Counted from the stretch's first letter, positions 15,625-24,085 are shown. The stretch is DNA of 62,891 bases from an uncultured Lachnospiraceae bacterium (GCA_949502235.1 CATBDC010000019.1:1-62891); one strand, 5' to 3'. Notes: generated from the letters alone by a model not told the origin. Numbers and translations: made by a program.

Positions 15625-16572
15625 ATGGAAAAGAATAACACATTTTTAGTATTTATAAAAAAGAATATTTCTCTGGCAGCTTTTGTGATTTTATTTGTAC
15701 TCTTTTCATGTACAACAGCCGGAAAGTTCCTGCGGGTCAGTAACCTTTTAAGCGTACTTACTGCCTCCACGGATTTGCTGATATGCTCCTTAGGAGCCAC
15801 ATTTATTATTCTGATGGGAAGCATCGACCTTTCCGTAGGCTCTATGATCAGCCTTTGCGGAGTAATTGCCGCTAAGATATATTTGTCTACAAACAGTATC
15901 GTGGTTACACTGCTTGCGGCCGTATTAGTATCCATTGCATGCTATCTGTTTATGGGTGTGATACATACACAGCTTAAGGTGCCTACCTTTATTGTCACGC
16001 TTGGAATGTTGTCCATTGCCCGGGCACTTGTAACAATGGTCAGCGGCGGTTCTATCACAATGATAGATTATAATGGAAAGATCAAGCAGATTTTCGGACT
16101 GCGGCCGTGGATCTTAATTATTGCAATTGGTTTATTTGTAATCGTGTGGGTTGTTGAAAAATTTACGCTTTTCGGACGATTTACAAGGCTGGTAGGCGGA
16201 GATGAGAATGTTGCCCGCTTAAGCGGTGTAAATGTGAAAAAACAGAAGATTCTTGTATTTCTTTTTGCAGGTCTTTTGACAGCTATAGGCGGCATTGTCA
16301 TGGCGGCCCGCATCGGTTCCGGATCTCCCTCCGTAGGCCAGGGCTATGAGCTTGATGTTATCACAGCGGTTGTTCTTGGCGGAACAGCGCAGACCGGCGG
16401 CGTGGGCGGCGTCAGGGGAACTCTTATCGGCGTTCTTACCATCGGGATTCTGGCTAACGGACTGATTCTCTGGGGCATGCCGTCAGAGGTACAGCTTTTG
16501 ATTAAGGGCCTTGTGGTGATCTTTGCAGTTGCAGTATCTACAGAGAGAAAGCAGAACATGATTGTAAGATAA
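15625..16572 (+). CDS. Sugar ABC transporter permease (RbsC type)
   Basis: This 315-aa integral membrane protein has about eight to ten hydrophobic segments and belongs to the BPD_transp_2 group. The typical IDLSVGSMISL stretch follows the second membrane segment, and the conserved GGTAQTGGVGGVRGTLIG loop is near the C-terminus. It forms the membrane channel for the ATPase encoded directly upstream. Only one permease gene is present, as usual for ribose-type systems that work as homodimers. The class II aldolase gene follows after 30 bp, linking import to sugar cleavage. Confidence 0.93.
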   Translation: MEKNNTFLVFIKKNISLAAFVILFVLFSCTTAGKFLRVSNLLSVLTASTDLLICSLGATFIILMGSIDLSVGSMISLCGVIAAKIYLSTNSIVVTLLAAVLVSIACYLFMGVIHTQLKVPTFIVTLGMLSIARALVTMVSGGSITMIDYNGKIKQIFGLRPWILIIAIGLFVIVWVVEKFTLFGRFTRLVGGDENVARLSGVNVKKQKILVFLFAGLLTAIGGIVMAARIGSGSPSVGQGYELDVITAVVLGGTAQTGGVGGVRGTLIGVLTIGILANGLILWGMPSEVQLLIKGLVVIFAVAVSTERKQNMIVR

Positions 16573-16602
16573 ATGTAAATATAAATATGGAAGGAGCGAA
16601 AT

Positions 16603-17538
16603 ATGGCATTAGTAACAACAACAGAAATGTTTAAAAAGGCATATGACGGCGGTTATGCAATCGGCGCGTTTAATGTAAATAATATGGAAATTGTGCAGGG
16701 AATCACGGAGGCGGTACAGGAGGAACATTCCCCCGTCATCCTGCAGGTATCCGCTGGAGCGAGAAAGTATGCAAAGCATATTTACCTCATGAAGCTTGTA
16801 GAGGCGGCAGTGGCTGATACAGATATTCCGATTGCACTCCACTTAGATCACGGCGAGGATTTTGAGATCTGTAAATCCTGTATAGACGGAGGCTTTACCT
16901 CTGTCATGATAGACGGTTCTAAGTACAGCTTTGAGGATAATATCGCACTTACAAAGAAGGTGGTGGAGTACGCCCACAGTAAAGGCGTGGTCGTAGAAGG
17001 CGAGCTTGGGAAGCTTGCGGGAATAGAGGATAATATCAATGTGAAGGCAGAGGATGCCTCTTATACAAATCCTGACCAGGTAGAAGAGTTTGTGAAGAGG
17101 ACAGGAGTAGATTCCCTGGCAATCGCTATCGGGACGAGCCACGGTGCATTTAAATTTAAACCGGGACAAAAGCCTATGCTCCGGTTTGATATCCTGGAGG
17201 AGATAGAAAAAAGGCTTCCTAATTACCCTATCGTCCTGCACGGCTCATCCTCTGTAAATCAGGAGTATGTAGATATCATACAGAAATATAATGGTGCCCT
17301 TAATGATGCCATTGGTATCCCGGAGGAAATGCTTAGACAGGCGGCAAAATCCGCGGTATGCAAGATAAATATAGATTCTGATCTGCGGCTTGCCATGACG
17401 GCAGGAGTGCGGGAGGATCTCGCTGTAAATCCGTCCCACTTTGACCCAAGGCAGTATCTTCGCTTAGGAAGGGATTATGTAAGGACACTGGTAAAGCATA
17501 AGATAGAAAACGTACTGGGCTGTGCGGGGAAGGCCTGA
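16603..17538 (+). CDS. Class II fructose-bisphosphate aldolase family protein
   Basis: This 311-aa zinc-dependent aldolase splits ketose bisphosphates into two trioses, or a related substrate. It has ALHLDHGED (metal histidine), EGELGKLAG, AIGTSHGAFKFKPG and VLHGSSSVN, all in the expected order for the FbaA/TIGR01859 and tagatose-bisphosphate aldolase group. Placement inside the ABC operon makes a dedicated catabolic aldolase more likely than the main glycolytic enzyme. A hairpin terminator follows. The preferred substrate (fructose, tagatose or another ketose phosphate) cannot be decided from motifs. Confidence 0.9.
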   Translation: MALVTTTEMFKKAYDGGYAIGAFNVNNMEIVQGITEAVQEEHSPVILQVSAGARKYAKHIYLMKLVEAAVADTDIPIALHLDHGEDFEICKSCIDGGFTSVMIDGSKYSFEDNIALTKKVVEYAHSKGVVVEGELGKLAGIEDNINVKAEDASYTNPDQVEEFVKRTGVDSLAIAIGTSHGAFKFKPGQKPMLRFDILEEIEKRLPNYPIVLHGSSSVNQEYVDIIQKYNGALNDAIGIPEEMLRQAAKSAVCKINIDSDLRLAMTAGVREDLAVNPSHFDPRQYLRLGRDYVRTLVKHKIENVLGCAGKA

Positions 17539-17555
17539 TTAAAATTAAGATATGA

Positions 17556-17598
17556 TAAAAAACACTCTTCGGTTTTTAGCAGGACGGAGGGTGTTTTT
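17556..17598 (+). terminator. Intrinsic terminator after the aldolase gene
   Basis: AAAAACACTCTTC pairs with GGAGGGTGTTTTT (one G-T pair) around a short loop and ends in a T run. It closes the ABC-aldolase operon; readthrough would reach the VOC gene. Confidence 0.7.
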
Positions 17599-17617
17599 TA
17601 AAAAGGAGAAAAAGCAA

Positions 17618-18055
17618 ATGAAGAAACAAGAAAAAGGAAAACAGGAGCTGGCCTTTCATCACATATGCATAACTGCGTCAGATTACAAAAAAGCAGTAGA
17701 ATTTTATGTGGACTATCTTGGGCTTAAGGTTTACGGAGAGTCATATTCCTATAACAGAAACGCCAGAAAGCTTGAACTGTACTGCCGGGGTGAATACGTC
17801 ATTGAGCTGTTTGTAAAAGATAAGACAAAGGAAATTGCAGAGAAAGAAAGAGGCGGGGATGGCAGAAGTCATGAAGAAAGCAGGGCAGGTCTTGACCATG
17901 CGGCGTTTCTTACAGCAGATGTAGAAGCAATGTTAACATACCTGAAAGAGAGAGGAGTTCCGGTGTCCAGAGTGAAAAAGGATTTGCGTACAGGCAGGGA
18001 ATACGGTTTCTGTCAGGATCCGGATGGGACAATGATCGAGTTTTACCAGGAATAG
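17618..18055 (+). CDS. VOC (glyoxalase/dioxygenase) superfamily protein
   Basis: This 145-aa small metalloprotein has two beta-alpha-beta-beta-beta modules. The first opens FHHICITASDYKKAVEFYVD with a metal-ligand histidine. The second contains GLDHAAF and ends DPDGTMIEFYQE, with the conserved terminal glutamate. VOC proteins include glyoxalase I, epimerases and antibiotic-binding proteins. Here it could detoxify a reactive aldehyde from triose chemistry or epimerise a pathway intermediate; both are guesses. ATG 17618 follows AAAAAGGAG; the reading frame is open from 17552 but that part is the terminator. Confidence 0.8.
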   Translation: MKKQEKGKQELAFHHICITASDYKKAVEFYVDYLGLKVYGESYSYNRNARKLELYCRGEYVIELFVKDKTKEIAEKERGGDGRSHEESRAGLDHAAFLTADVEAMLTYLKERGVPVSRVKKDLRTGREYGFCQDPDGTMIEFYQE

Positions 18056-18110
18056 GCTGGAAATGGTAACTGTGAAACCGTGATGACCGAGGAAAAAGGA
18101 GCGGTGATAC

Positions 18111-19007
18111 ATGCAGATTACAAAAATTATTACAGATGAAACATTAAGAGAGCTTAGGGCGCATGGTACAGAGGAATTTCCCTTCCAGTATAATCAGGAG
18201 GAAATCAGGAAATATGACGAGGGAAAAATAGAATGGCACTGGCATAAGGAATTTGAGTTTGTTGTAGTCACGAAAGGAGCCGTATTCTGTCTGATCGGGA
18301 ACCAGAGGATACTGCTTAATACAGGGGAGGGCTTATTTATTAACGCCCGGATTATTCACAGTATTGAGAATTGCAATCAGGGAGTTATTTCCAATATTTT
18401 ATTTTCCCCTGATTTGATTGCGGCGGATAAATCGGTAATTCATAAAAAGTACATTAAGGAATTTTTGGAATCCGACAGCTCCCATATTGTTTTAAAACGT
18501 GATGAAAAATGGCAGGAGGAGATTCTAAGAAAGCTTGATGGAGTATTTGCCGTCTGCAGGAAAAAGGGCATGATGAGTGAGCTGGATGTTCATATTAGAA
18601 TCTGTGATTTATGGATGCTGATTTCAGGGCACAGCAGTGAAATAGTGAAAATGGAAAAAATGGGGATTTCCCTTAGATCCCAGTCCCGTCTGCGGAAAAT
18701 GATGGAATATATTGAAACAAATTATTCGGAAAAAATATATCTTGAGGATATTGCAAGGGCGGCAAACATAAGTAAAAGCGAAGCCATCCGCTGCTTTTCG
18801 CTGGGGATGCAGATGTCTCCGGTTGAGTATCTGAATCAGTACCGCCTGCACAGGGCCAGAATAGAGCTTGAGACCACCGAGGATTCTATTATGCGGATTG
18901 CTTTAAATGTAGGTATTGTAAACAGCAGCTATTTTACCAGAATATTTAAGAAGGTGTATGGAATAACACCCAAAGAGGCGCGAAGCAGCTGCAGGAACGC
19001 AGGATAG
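18111..19007 (+). CDS. AraC-family regulator (cupin sensor plus HTH)
   Basis: This 298-aa protein has an N-terminal cupin-like sensor (IEWHWHKEFEFVVVTKGA, metal-like histidines) and a C-terminal pair of AraC helix-turn-helix motifs (YLEDIARAANISKSEAIRCF, then IVNSSYFTRIFKKVYGITPKEAR). It resembles the regulator beside galKT at 60390 in domain order and in the WHWH motif. Repeats similar to each other lie upstream of the binding-protein gene (19021) and of the dehydrogenase gene (21940), which I take as its likely activator sites. AAAGGAGCGGTGATAC precedes the start. Confidence 0.9.
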   Translation: MQITKIITDETLRELRAHGTEEFPFQYNQEEIRKYDEGKIEWHWHKEFEFVVVTKGAVFCLIGNQRILLNTGEGLFINARIIHSIENCNQGVISNILFSPDLIAADKSVIHKKYIKEFLESDSSHIVLKRDEKWQEEILRKLDGVFAVCRKKGMMSELDVHIRICDLWMLISGHSSEIVKMEKMGISLRSQSRLRKMMEYIETNYSEKIYLEDIARAANISKSEAIRCFSLGMQMSPVEYLNQYRLHRARIELETTEDSIMRIALNVGIVNSSYFTRIFKKVYGITPKEARSSCRNAG

Positions 19008-19020
19008 CGACTGTTTTTTT

Positions 19021-19062
19021 GGCTATATTGTCCTATTATATGGTCATATAGTGAAAGAAATT
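19021..19062 (+). promoter_or_regulatory. Probable AraC-type activator site before the binding-protein gene
   Basis: GGCTATATTGTCCTATTATA is followed by a GTC block, then ATAGTGAAAGAAA. The same order of words (GGTTATATTGTGCTATTTT, GTC, ATTATGAAAGAAA) occurs at 21940-21980. The two regions are otherwise unrelated, so shared regulation is likely. Confidence 0.6.
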
Positions 19063-19130
19063 AGAAGAAATTACCTGTAAAATGAAATATATATTAACAA
19101 AGCTAAAAGTCTAAAAAAGGAGGAAACAGT

Positions 19131-20222
19131 ATGAAGAAAAGAATTTTGGCGATTTTATTAGCAGGATGTATGGTGTTTGGCCTTGCGGCCTGCAGCTCTG
19201 GCAGCCAGGAAACAGAAAAGGAAGATACGGGGGAGGCAGAAAAGACAGAAGAGCCTGCCGAAAAGAGCGGGGAAGAGCTTACAATCGGTTATTCCTATCC
19301 TACGGCAAACAATGAGTTCTGGGGAAATGCCCTTGAATATGTAGAACAGGCAGCAGATACCATTGGCTTTAAGGTAACGGCTGATGACTGTAACAATGAC
19401 CAGGCTGAACAGATACAGGATGTGGACAGCATGATTTCAAGCGGCATTGACGCGCTGGTTTTGGGTCCCCAGGATGCATCCGTGTGCGCGGGAATCGCGG
19501 CATCCTGCAAGTCCGCAGGGATTCCGCTTGTCATTATCGACCGGTGGCCGGGAGATGATTTAAAGGCCGGAGACGATTATGTATGCTTTATCGGGCCGGA
19601 TGATGAGGTTGCAGGCTATAATGTGGCAATGTCCCTCATTGATGCAGGCTGCAAAAAGCTCGTAGGAATCGGCGGATATCAGGGAACCTCTGTAGCAGAA
19701 GGAAGAAAAGCCGGACTTGACAAGGCTCTTAAGGAAAATACAGATGTAGAATTATTACAGTTCGAGTATGCCGGAGAAAACTGGGACGATGGCGACAAGG
19801 CTTTCCGTAACATTTACCAGTCACATCCTGATGTAGACGGCGTATGGTGCTATAACGATTCCCTGGCATTAGCATCCGTTAATGTACTCAAGGAAGAAAA
19901 TAAGGTTTCAGAGGTCAAGGTAGGCGGTATGGATCTTCTGAATCCTGCAGTAGAATCCATGCAGGCAAAGGAATTGTGGTTCTCCACAGGCGGACATTAC
20001 CTCCAGGCAGCCTTCGGTGCAGTAGTAGCATATGACGTGGCAAACGGAAACGAATATGACGGAGAAGCGAAGGTACAATTACAGCTTCTGGCAGTGTCGC
20101 AGGAGAATTTAAAAGAGTTCCAGGATAAGTTCTTATCAGGCGATGCTCCGATAGACTGGACAAGCGTTTCCAAAGTAACAAATCCTGACGCAGTATATGA
20201 CTTTAAGATATCACTTGATTAA
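19131..20222 (+). CDS. Sugar ABC transporter substrate-binding lipoprotein
   Basis: This 363-aa extracytoplasmic binding protein is of the Peripla_BP_4 (ribose-type) class. A lipoprotein signal runs from MKKRILAILLAG to the lipobox LAAC, so the mature protein is anchored by a lipidated cysteine. An acidic linker rich in glutamate and lysine comes next, and the two-lobed binding fold begins at LTIGYSYPTANNEFW. It is the only binding protein in the island and completes the RbsA/RbsC pair at 14085-16572, although it is transcribed separately after the AraC gene, with a probable AraC site. AAGGAGGAAACAGT precedes the start. The ligand is unknown. Confidence 0.93.
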   Translation: MKKRILAILLAGCMVFGLAACSSGSQETEKEDTGEAEKTEEPAEKSGEELTIGYSYPTANNEFWGNALEYVEQAADTIGFKVTADDCNNDQAEQIQDVDSMISSGIDALVLGPQDASVCAGIAASCKSAGIPLVIIDRWPGDDLKAGDDYVCFIGPDDEVAGYNVAMSLIDAGCKKLVGIGGYQGTSVAEGRKAGLDKALKENTDVELLQFEYAGENWDDGDKAFRNIYQSHPDVDGVWCYNDSLALASVNVLKEENKVSEVKVGGMDLLNPAVESMQAKELWFSTGGHYLQAAFGAVVAYDVANGNEYDGEAKVQLQLLAVSQENLKEFQDKFLSGDAPIDWTSVSKVTNPDAVYDFKISLD

Positions 20223-20239
20223 TTTTTGAAAATGTTCTA

Positions 20240-20479
20240 GCTGTACGGTGGAAGATCATTCGAGGGACGGAAGTTTTAAGATGCCCTTCCTAACACAGAC
20301 TGGGCAACACTACGGTGAACTAACCGCTAACGTAGACTACGGAGTTCAGGAGAGCCTTCACTCCTAAGTCTTCGTAAGCGGTGGATTTCACCTTCGTTAA
20401 AAACGCCCCCTGATGTCTGCTTATAGGAAGGGCATCTTAAAACTTCCTGTGCATCGAAAAGAATGTTCCAGCGGCACAG
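20240..20479 (+). ncRNA. Structured element, copy 1 (unidentified RNA or DNA motif)
   Basis: Perfect 22-bp arms (20269-20290 with 20426-20447) close a domain containing several more stems: CAGAC/GTCTG, GGGC/GCCC, GGTGAA (20314) with TTCACC (20387), ACCGCT (20323) with AGCGGT (20377), and GACTACGGAGT (20335) with ACTCCTAAGTC (20360) around the loop TCAGGAGAGCCTTC. An outer imperfect stem joins CTGTACGGTGGAA to TTCCAGCGGCACAG. Copy 2 keeps every stem with different, still complementary bases, and keeps the single-stranded words unchanged. No reading frame is conserved. I do not recognise the class; HEARO-like RNA and a transposon-end structure are possibilities. Confidence 0.7.
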
Positions 20480-20714
20480 ATGGAGATTTTTTCAGTGCAC
20501 AGGCAGTTCGGGGCAGTTCTTCCCCTAAGCAGGCATTAAAAGGGCGTCTTTAGCGAAGGTGAGATCCACGACTTACGTAAGACTTAGGAATGAAGGCTCT
20601 CCTGAATTCCTTAGTCGCAGTTAGTCGTTAGCTCACCGGAGTGTTGCCCTGCCTGTGTGGGGAAGGACTGCCCCGAACTGTCGTCCTTCGAATAATGCTC
20701 CAATCGTACAGTTG
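20472..20714 (-). ncRNA. Structured element, copy 2 (inverted relative to copy 1)
   Basis: Read on the minus strand, 24-bp arms (20682-20659 with 20525-20502, two G-T type mismatches) close the same set of stems as copy 1: CAGGC/GCCTG, GGTGAG/CTCACC, ACGACT/AGTCGT and GACTAAGGAAT/ATTCCTAAGTC, with the identical loop TCAGGAGAGCCTTC and linker GGAT. The arm sequence is wholly different from copy 1, so pairing, not sequence, is kept. The 3' ends of the two copies meet at about 20475 and share GCGGCACAG. Confidence 0.7.
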
Positions 20715-20748
20715 GAAGATTTGGGGATTTTGGAGATGAAATGGAGAG

Positions 20749-21924
20749 ATGAAGATGCAGGGAAATGGGAGAAAAGGCTTTTATACGGCGGCTATTTATT
20801 TTATGATGTTTACTGCCTCTGTCTGTACGACTACGCAGGGTGTTATGCTGACTCAGTACATTGAGTATTATGATCTTAAATCCGTTGAGCAGGGCCTTAT
20901 GAGCGCTTTCCAAAGCGGCGGGAATCTGGCAGCGTTGTTTTTTCTCGGTGTACTGCTTAGAAAACTGAAGAAAAGGGAGATTTTTATGATTACGGCTGTT
21001 TTGATTCCGTGCGTATTTTTTATGTTTGGAATGAGAGTTGAGCTTCCCTTTTTTCTGTCCGGATATTTTGTTTATGGGGTGGTGTTTGGATTTTTAGATT
21101 CTCTTGCATCGTCAACGATGGTGGATTTGTATCCTGAGAATTCATCCCTTTATATGAATCTTCTTCACGGCATCTATGGTCTGGGCGGCCTGGCGGGTCC
21201 GCTGATACTTAAGAGACTGTCACTTAAAGGGCTTGAGTGGAATGAGCTTTTGACTGCAGCGGGGGTGATGGCAGCAGCGGCATTTGCATTTTACGGACTG
21301 GCGGTATTTTTTTCTAAGGAAATGTCTGCTGGATGCAGGGTGGAAGAGAAAATAACAGCAGGTGACATGGCAGATTTTTTGAGGGATAAAAGAAAGAGGG
21401 GCCTGTTTTGCTGTGCATTTTTATATGGCGCACATCAGATAGGAATTACGGTGTGGATGACAAGATATATAACTATTTATCTCAAGGAACCGGCACCAGG
21501 CGGGGTTGTGCTGTCTGTGTTCTGGGTATGCGTGGCATTTTCCCGCCTGGTGTTTCCAAGATTTAAATGGAAAAATGAAACAGCGCTCTGGGCAGGACAT
21601 CTCATATCAGGTCTGGCAGTTCTTGCAGGAGTTTTGTCCGCAGACGGCCTGGTAATGGTTATCTGCACAGGAATTTCCGGGCTTGCGGAAGGGATGATAC
21701 TTCCTCTTACGCTGGATATGGGATGCCATTTCGAAATGAAGCATACGTCACTCGGAAGTTCTATGGTACTTCTGGCACATTATGCCGGTTTTATTATTAC
21801 ACCCCTGATAATGGGGGCGCTAATTTCAAAAGCTTCCATCTCTGCCGGGATGGTGCTGCCGGCTGTGCTGTCTCTTGCGGCGGCGGCCCTTATGTATACC
21901 TTGTGCCATGCAGTGGAAAAATAA
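20749..21924 (+). CDS. MFS transporter
   Basis: This is a roughly 390-aa membrane protein of the major facilitator superfamily with twelve predicted hydrophobic segments. A basic loop (LRKLKKREIF) separates helices 2 and 3, and a longer central loop (AGCRVEEKITAGDMADF) separates the two halves. The pattern resembles sugar or nucleoside permeases of the FucP/NupG type, though no specific signature decides the substrate. The start is uncertain between ATG 20749 and ATG 20755; a weak GGAG at 20743 fits 20755 better. It lies between the structured elements and the dehydrogenase gene and may provide a second route for pathway substrate or product. Confidence 0.85.
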   Translation: MKMQGNGRKGFYTAAIYFMMFTASVCTTTQGVMLTQYIEYYDLKSVEQGLMSAFQSGGNLAALFFLGVLLRKLKKREIFMITAVLIPCVFFMFGMRVELPFFLSGYFVYGVVFGFLDSLASSTMVDLYPENSSLYMNLLHGIYGLGGLAGPLILKRLSLKGLEWNELLTAAGVMAAAAFAFYGLAVFFSKEMSAGCRVEEKITAGDMADFLRDKRKRGLFCCAFLYGAHQIGITVWMTRYITIYLKEPAPGGVVLSVFWVCVAFSRLVFPRFKWKNETALWAGHLISGLAVLAGVLSADGLVMVICTGISGLAEGMILPLTLDMGCHFEMKHTSLGSSMVLLAHYAGFIITPLIMGALISKASISAGMVLPAVLSLAAAALMYTLCHAVEK

Positions 21925-21939
21925 AGAATAATGATATTT

Positions 21940-21980
21940 GGTTATATTGTGCTATTTTGCAGTCCGATTATGAAAGAAAA
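21940..21980 (+). promoter_or_regulatory. Probable AraC-type activator site before the dehydrogenase gene
   Basis: GGTTATATTGTGCTATTTT, GTC and ATTATGAAAGAAA repeat the word order seen at 19021-19062. It lies about 75 bp ahead of the dehydrogenase start and after the MFS stop. Confidence 0.6.
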
Positions 21981-22054
21981 ACCAATATGTCTTATTTATA
22001 ATAAAACTAACAGAATTCTGGAAAATATTTTGTTAGAAGTAAGGAGGAAATACT

Positions 22055-23230
22055 ATGAGACAAATTGGTGTAGGGATTGTCGGGGCTGGTTCAATTGCCG
22101 AGATCGGCCATTGCCCGTCCATTGCGGCGCTGCCAAATGCAAAACTCGCCGCACTTTGCGACTCGGACTTAAGTATCCTGGAAAGAATGGCAAAAAAGTG
22201 GGAGCCAAAAAAAACGTACACAGATTACGGGCAGATGCTGGAGGATAAAAATGTAGAGGTGGTTATTGTTGCAACCCCGAACAGATTCCATGCGCAGCAG
22301 GCAATCGATGCTATGAGGGCAAAAAAGCATGTAATCGTGGAAAAGCCGTTTGCATGTACGCATGATGAGGCATGGAAAATGGTGGAGGTATCAAAAAAGG
22401 AAGGCGTCTTTTTAATGGCCGGGACAAACCAGAGGTTCTGGGAGCAGAATCAGATAGCAAGAAAGCTTATGGACGAAGGCTTTATAGGCAAGCCGATGAT
22501 GGGCCGCTCTTCTCTGCACGAGGGCTGGGGGCTTTATCATGAAAAGCTGTCCTTTACGCCGTTCCGTTCAAAACCGGAGCTTGCGGGAGCAGGCGCTTTA
22601 TTCGACCTGGGAGCGCACCGGGCGGACCTTTTGATGTTCCTTATGGGCAGCAGGCCAAAGCGGGTTATGGGTATTATTAAAAGGCTGGGAACCCCGGAGG
22701 AATATACGGTGTTAGATGACTCCTTCTGGATTACCATTGAGTTTGAAAACGGCGCAACCGGTGTAATAAGCGGCGACAGATACTCACCCTGTGTATCAAA
22801 TATTTCCGAGGTATACGGCACAGAGGGTACGATTTTCACAGGCTCGGAGGCGACAAATCCCTATCAGACAGCGCCTCTTGCTGTGTTTACAAATAAAGAT
22901 TTTAAACAGAGCGAGCTGCCGGAGATTGTAAAGGAATACCGTTATCCCCAGCTGTTCTGGTCAGAGGATATTATGCAGCCGGACGGAAATGTGCCAAAGC
23001 GCTGGGTGCCCATTTATCCGAAACGCGGATGGGCGTATAAATCCATGCTGGAGCATTTTTTAGACTGTATTGAAAAGGATGTTCCGCCGTCACTCACACC
23101 GGAGGACAGTGCGATTGTGACAGATGTGCTGGTGGGTGCATATAAATCTATGGAGACCAATTCCTGGGTGGAGCTGCCTCTTTCGGAGGAGTATATTGTG
23201 CCCCATTATGATGCGCCGGTAATTGTGTAA
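22055..23230 (+). CDS. Gfo/Idh/MocA-family oxidoreductase
   Basis: This 391-aa NAD(P)-dependent dehydrogenase oxidises or reduces a sugar or cyclitol. The Rossmann motif VGIVGAGSIAEIGH is at the N-terminus, VEKPFA marks the catalytic lysine region near residue 97, and DLGAHRADLL supplies the conserved Asp-His pair. Length is slightly longer than IolG-type inositol dehydrogenases because of a C-terminal extension (WSEDIMQPDGN onward). As the last gene of the island, with a putative AraC site, it probably performs a redox step on the imported substrate. AAGGAGGAAATACT precedes the start, and a terminator follows. Confidence 0.9.
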   Translation: MRQIGVGIVGAGSIAEIGHCPSIAALPNAKLAALCDSDLSILERMAKKWEPKKTYTDYGQMLEDKNVEVVIVATPNRFHAQQAIDAMRAKKHVIVEKPFACTHDEAWKMVEVSKKEGVFLMAGTNQRFWEQNQIARKLMDEGFIGKPMMGRSSLHEGWGLYHEKLSFTPFRSKPELAGAGALFDLGAHRADLLMFLMGSRPKRVMGIIKRLGTPEEYTVLDDSFWITIEFENGATGVISGDRYSPCVSNISEVYGTEGTIFTGSEATNPYQTAPLAVFTNKDFKQSELPEIVKEYRYPQLFWSEDIMQPDGNVPKRWVPIYPKRGWAYKSMLEHFLDCIEKDVPPSLTPEDSAIVTDVLVGAYKSMETNSWVELPLSEEYIVPHYDAPVIV

Positions 23231-23308
23231 ACGACAGGTCAAATACCCTGCAGCAAAGGCGGGGAACCATTCACAAAATTATAGCTAATGTCAGGTAAAT
23301 GAATAATA

Positions 23309-23352
23309 AAAATGCTATGCAAGAAGCTATTTGGCTGCATGGCATTTTTTTA
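23309..23352 (+). terminator. Intrinsic terminator of the dehydrogenase gene
   Basis: AATGCTATGCA pairs with TGCATGGCATT (one G-T) across a 14-nt loop and is followed by TTTTTTT. It marks the 3' end of the sugar island. Confidence 0.8.
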
Positions 23353-23407
23353 AACCATCATCCCAAATTTCACAGTGTCCAACGGACGCGCAGTCATCAG
23401 TATGAAA

Positions 23408-24076
23408 TTAGGAGTAAAGATGGCTTTTGTCCGCCGCCTGGAGCCGCTCATAAAACTGCTCATAAAAATCCTTTTTCTCCTCATAGGGCTGTACATAAAA
23501 GGTTTTAAGAACATACATGCCTGTCTTCTTCACGTCCTCTTCCCCGCCCGGTGACAGGATATGCTCTCCAAGCCTTTTTAGAAAATCATGCCAGTCCAGA
23601 ATATATTTTTCATATCTATTTATATCCGTAATGCCAATCCATTTACGTACCTTCACCTTGGTTCTGTCCTTTTTGGAACATTCATGTATCTGGAGAAAAT
23701 ACGAAAAAGAATCATTTTCATAAAAACGGCCCAGGGGAAAGAGCCTGCAGATTCCCGGACGGCAGGCATGGATGCTGCACCGCCCCTTATCATCCAGGAA
23801 GAAACAGGCGTCATCTGTGTCTGTCATTTTAAGATTAGGAAGAATTACACCGTCAGCCACATTAAGCTCCAAAGCCTCATCCATTAATTCATAAAAGCTT
23901 TTGCCAAGGCATACGCACAGCCTGTGGACATCCAGGGGATCCAGAATAATAGAGCTTCCCATCCCTTTGCAGCAGTCGCTGCAGCCGGTGCATCCGCCGC
24001 AGCCAGCCTTTACCATATCGTTATTTCCATAAAGCTTACCGTCCGATATTTCATTTAAATCTATGTCCCGCAGCAT
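23408..24076 (-). CDS. YkgJ-family cysteine-cluster protein
   Basis: This 222-aa protein has the YkgJ/CxxCxxCC metal-binding domain. Residues 25-45 read AGCGGCTGCSDCCKGMG. A second group follows at about residue 95-120 (DDACFFLDDKGRCSI, then ACRPGICRLFPLGRF). The set is thought to hold zinc or an iron-sulfur cluster. The C-terminal third is helical and basic. Functions in the family are mostly unknown. It is the last of three minus-strand genes (proC, GntR regulator, this gene) separated by 9-12 bp, so they likely form an operon. Confidence 0.85.
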   Translation of the reverse strand: MLRDIDLNEISDGKLYGNNDMVKAGCGGCTGCSDCCKGMGSSIILDPLDVHRLCVCLGKSFYELMDEALELNVADGVILPNLKMTDTDDACFFLDDKGRCSIHACRPGICRLFPLGRFYENDSFSYFLQIHECSKKDRTKVKVRKWIGITDINRYEKYILDWHDFLKRLGEHILSPGGEEDVKKTGMYVLKTFYVQPYEEKKDFYEQFYERLQAADKSHLYS

Positions 24077-24085
24077 AATTTTTCC

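Noticed and set aside
20611-20913. Overlapping plus and minus frames of 69-100 aa
   Set aside because: They run through the second structured element; the bases covary for pairing, not for codons.
6765-23230. Reading the island as the sulfoquinovose transketolase pathway
   Set aside because: A split transketolase is shared, but no sulfoquinovosidase, sulfo-sugar isomerase or sulfolactaldehyde enzyme is present.
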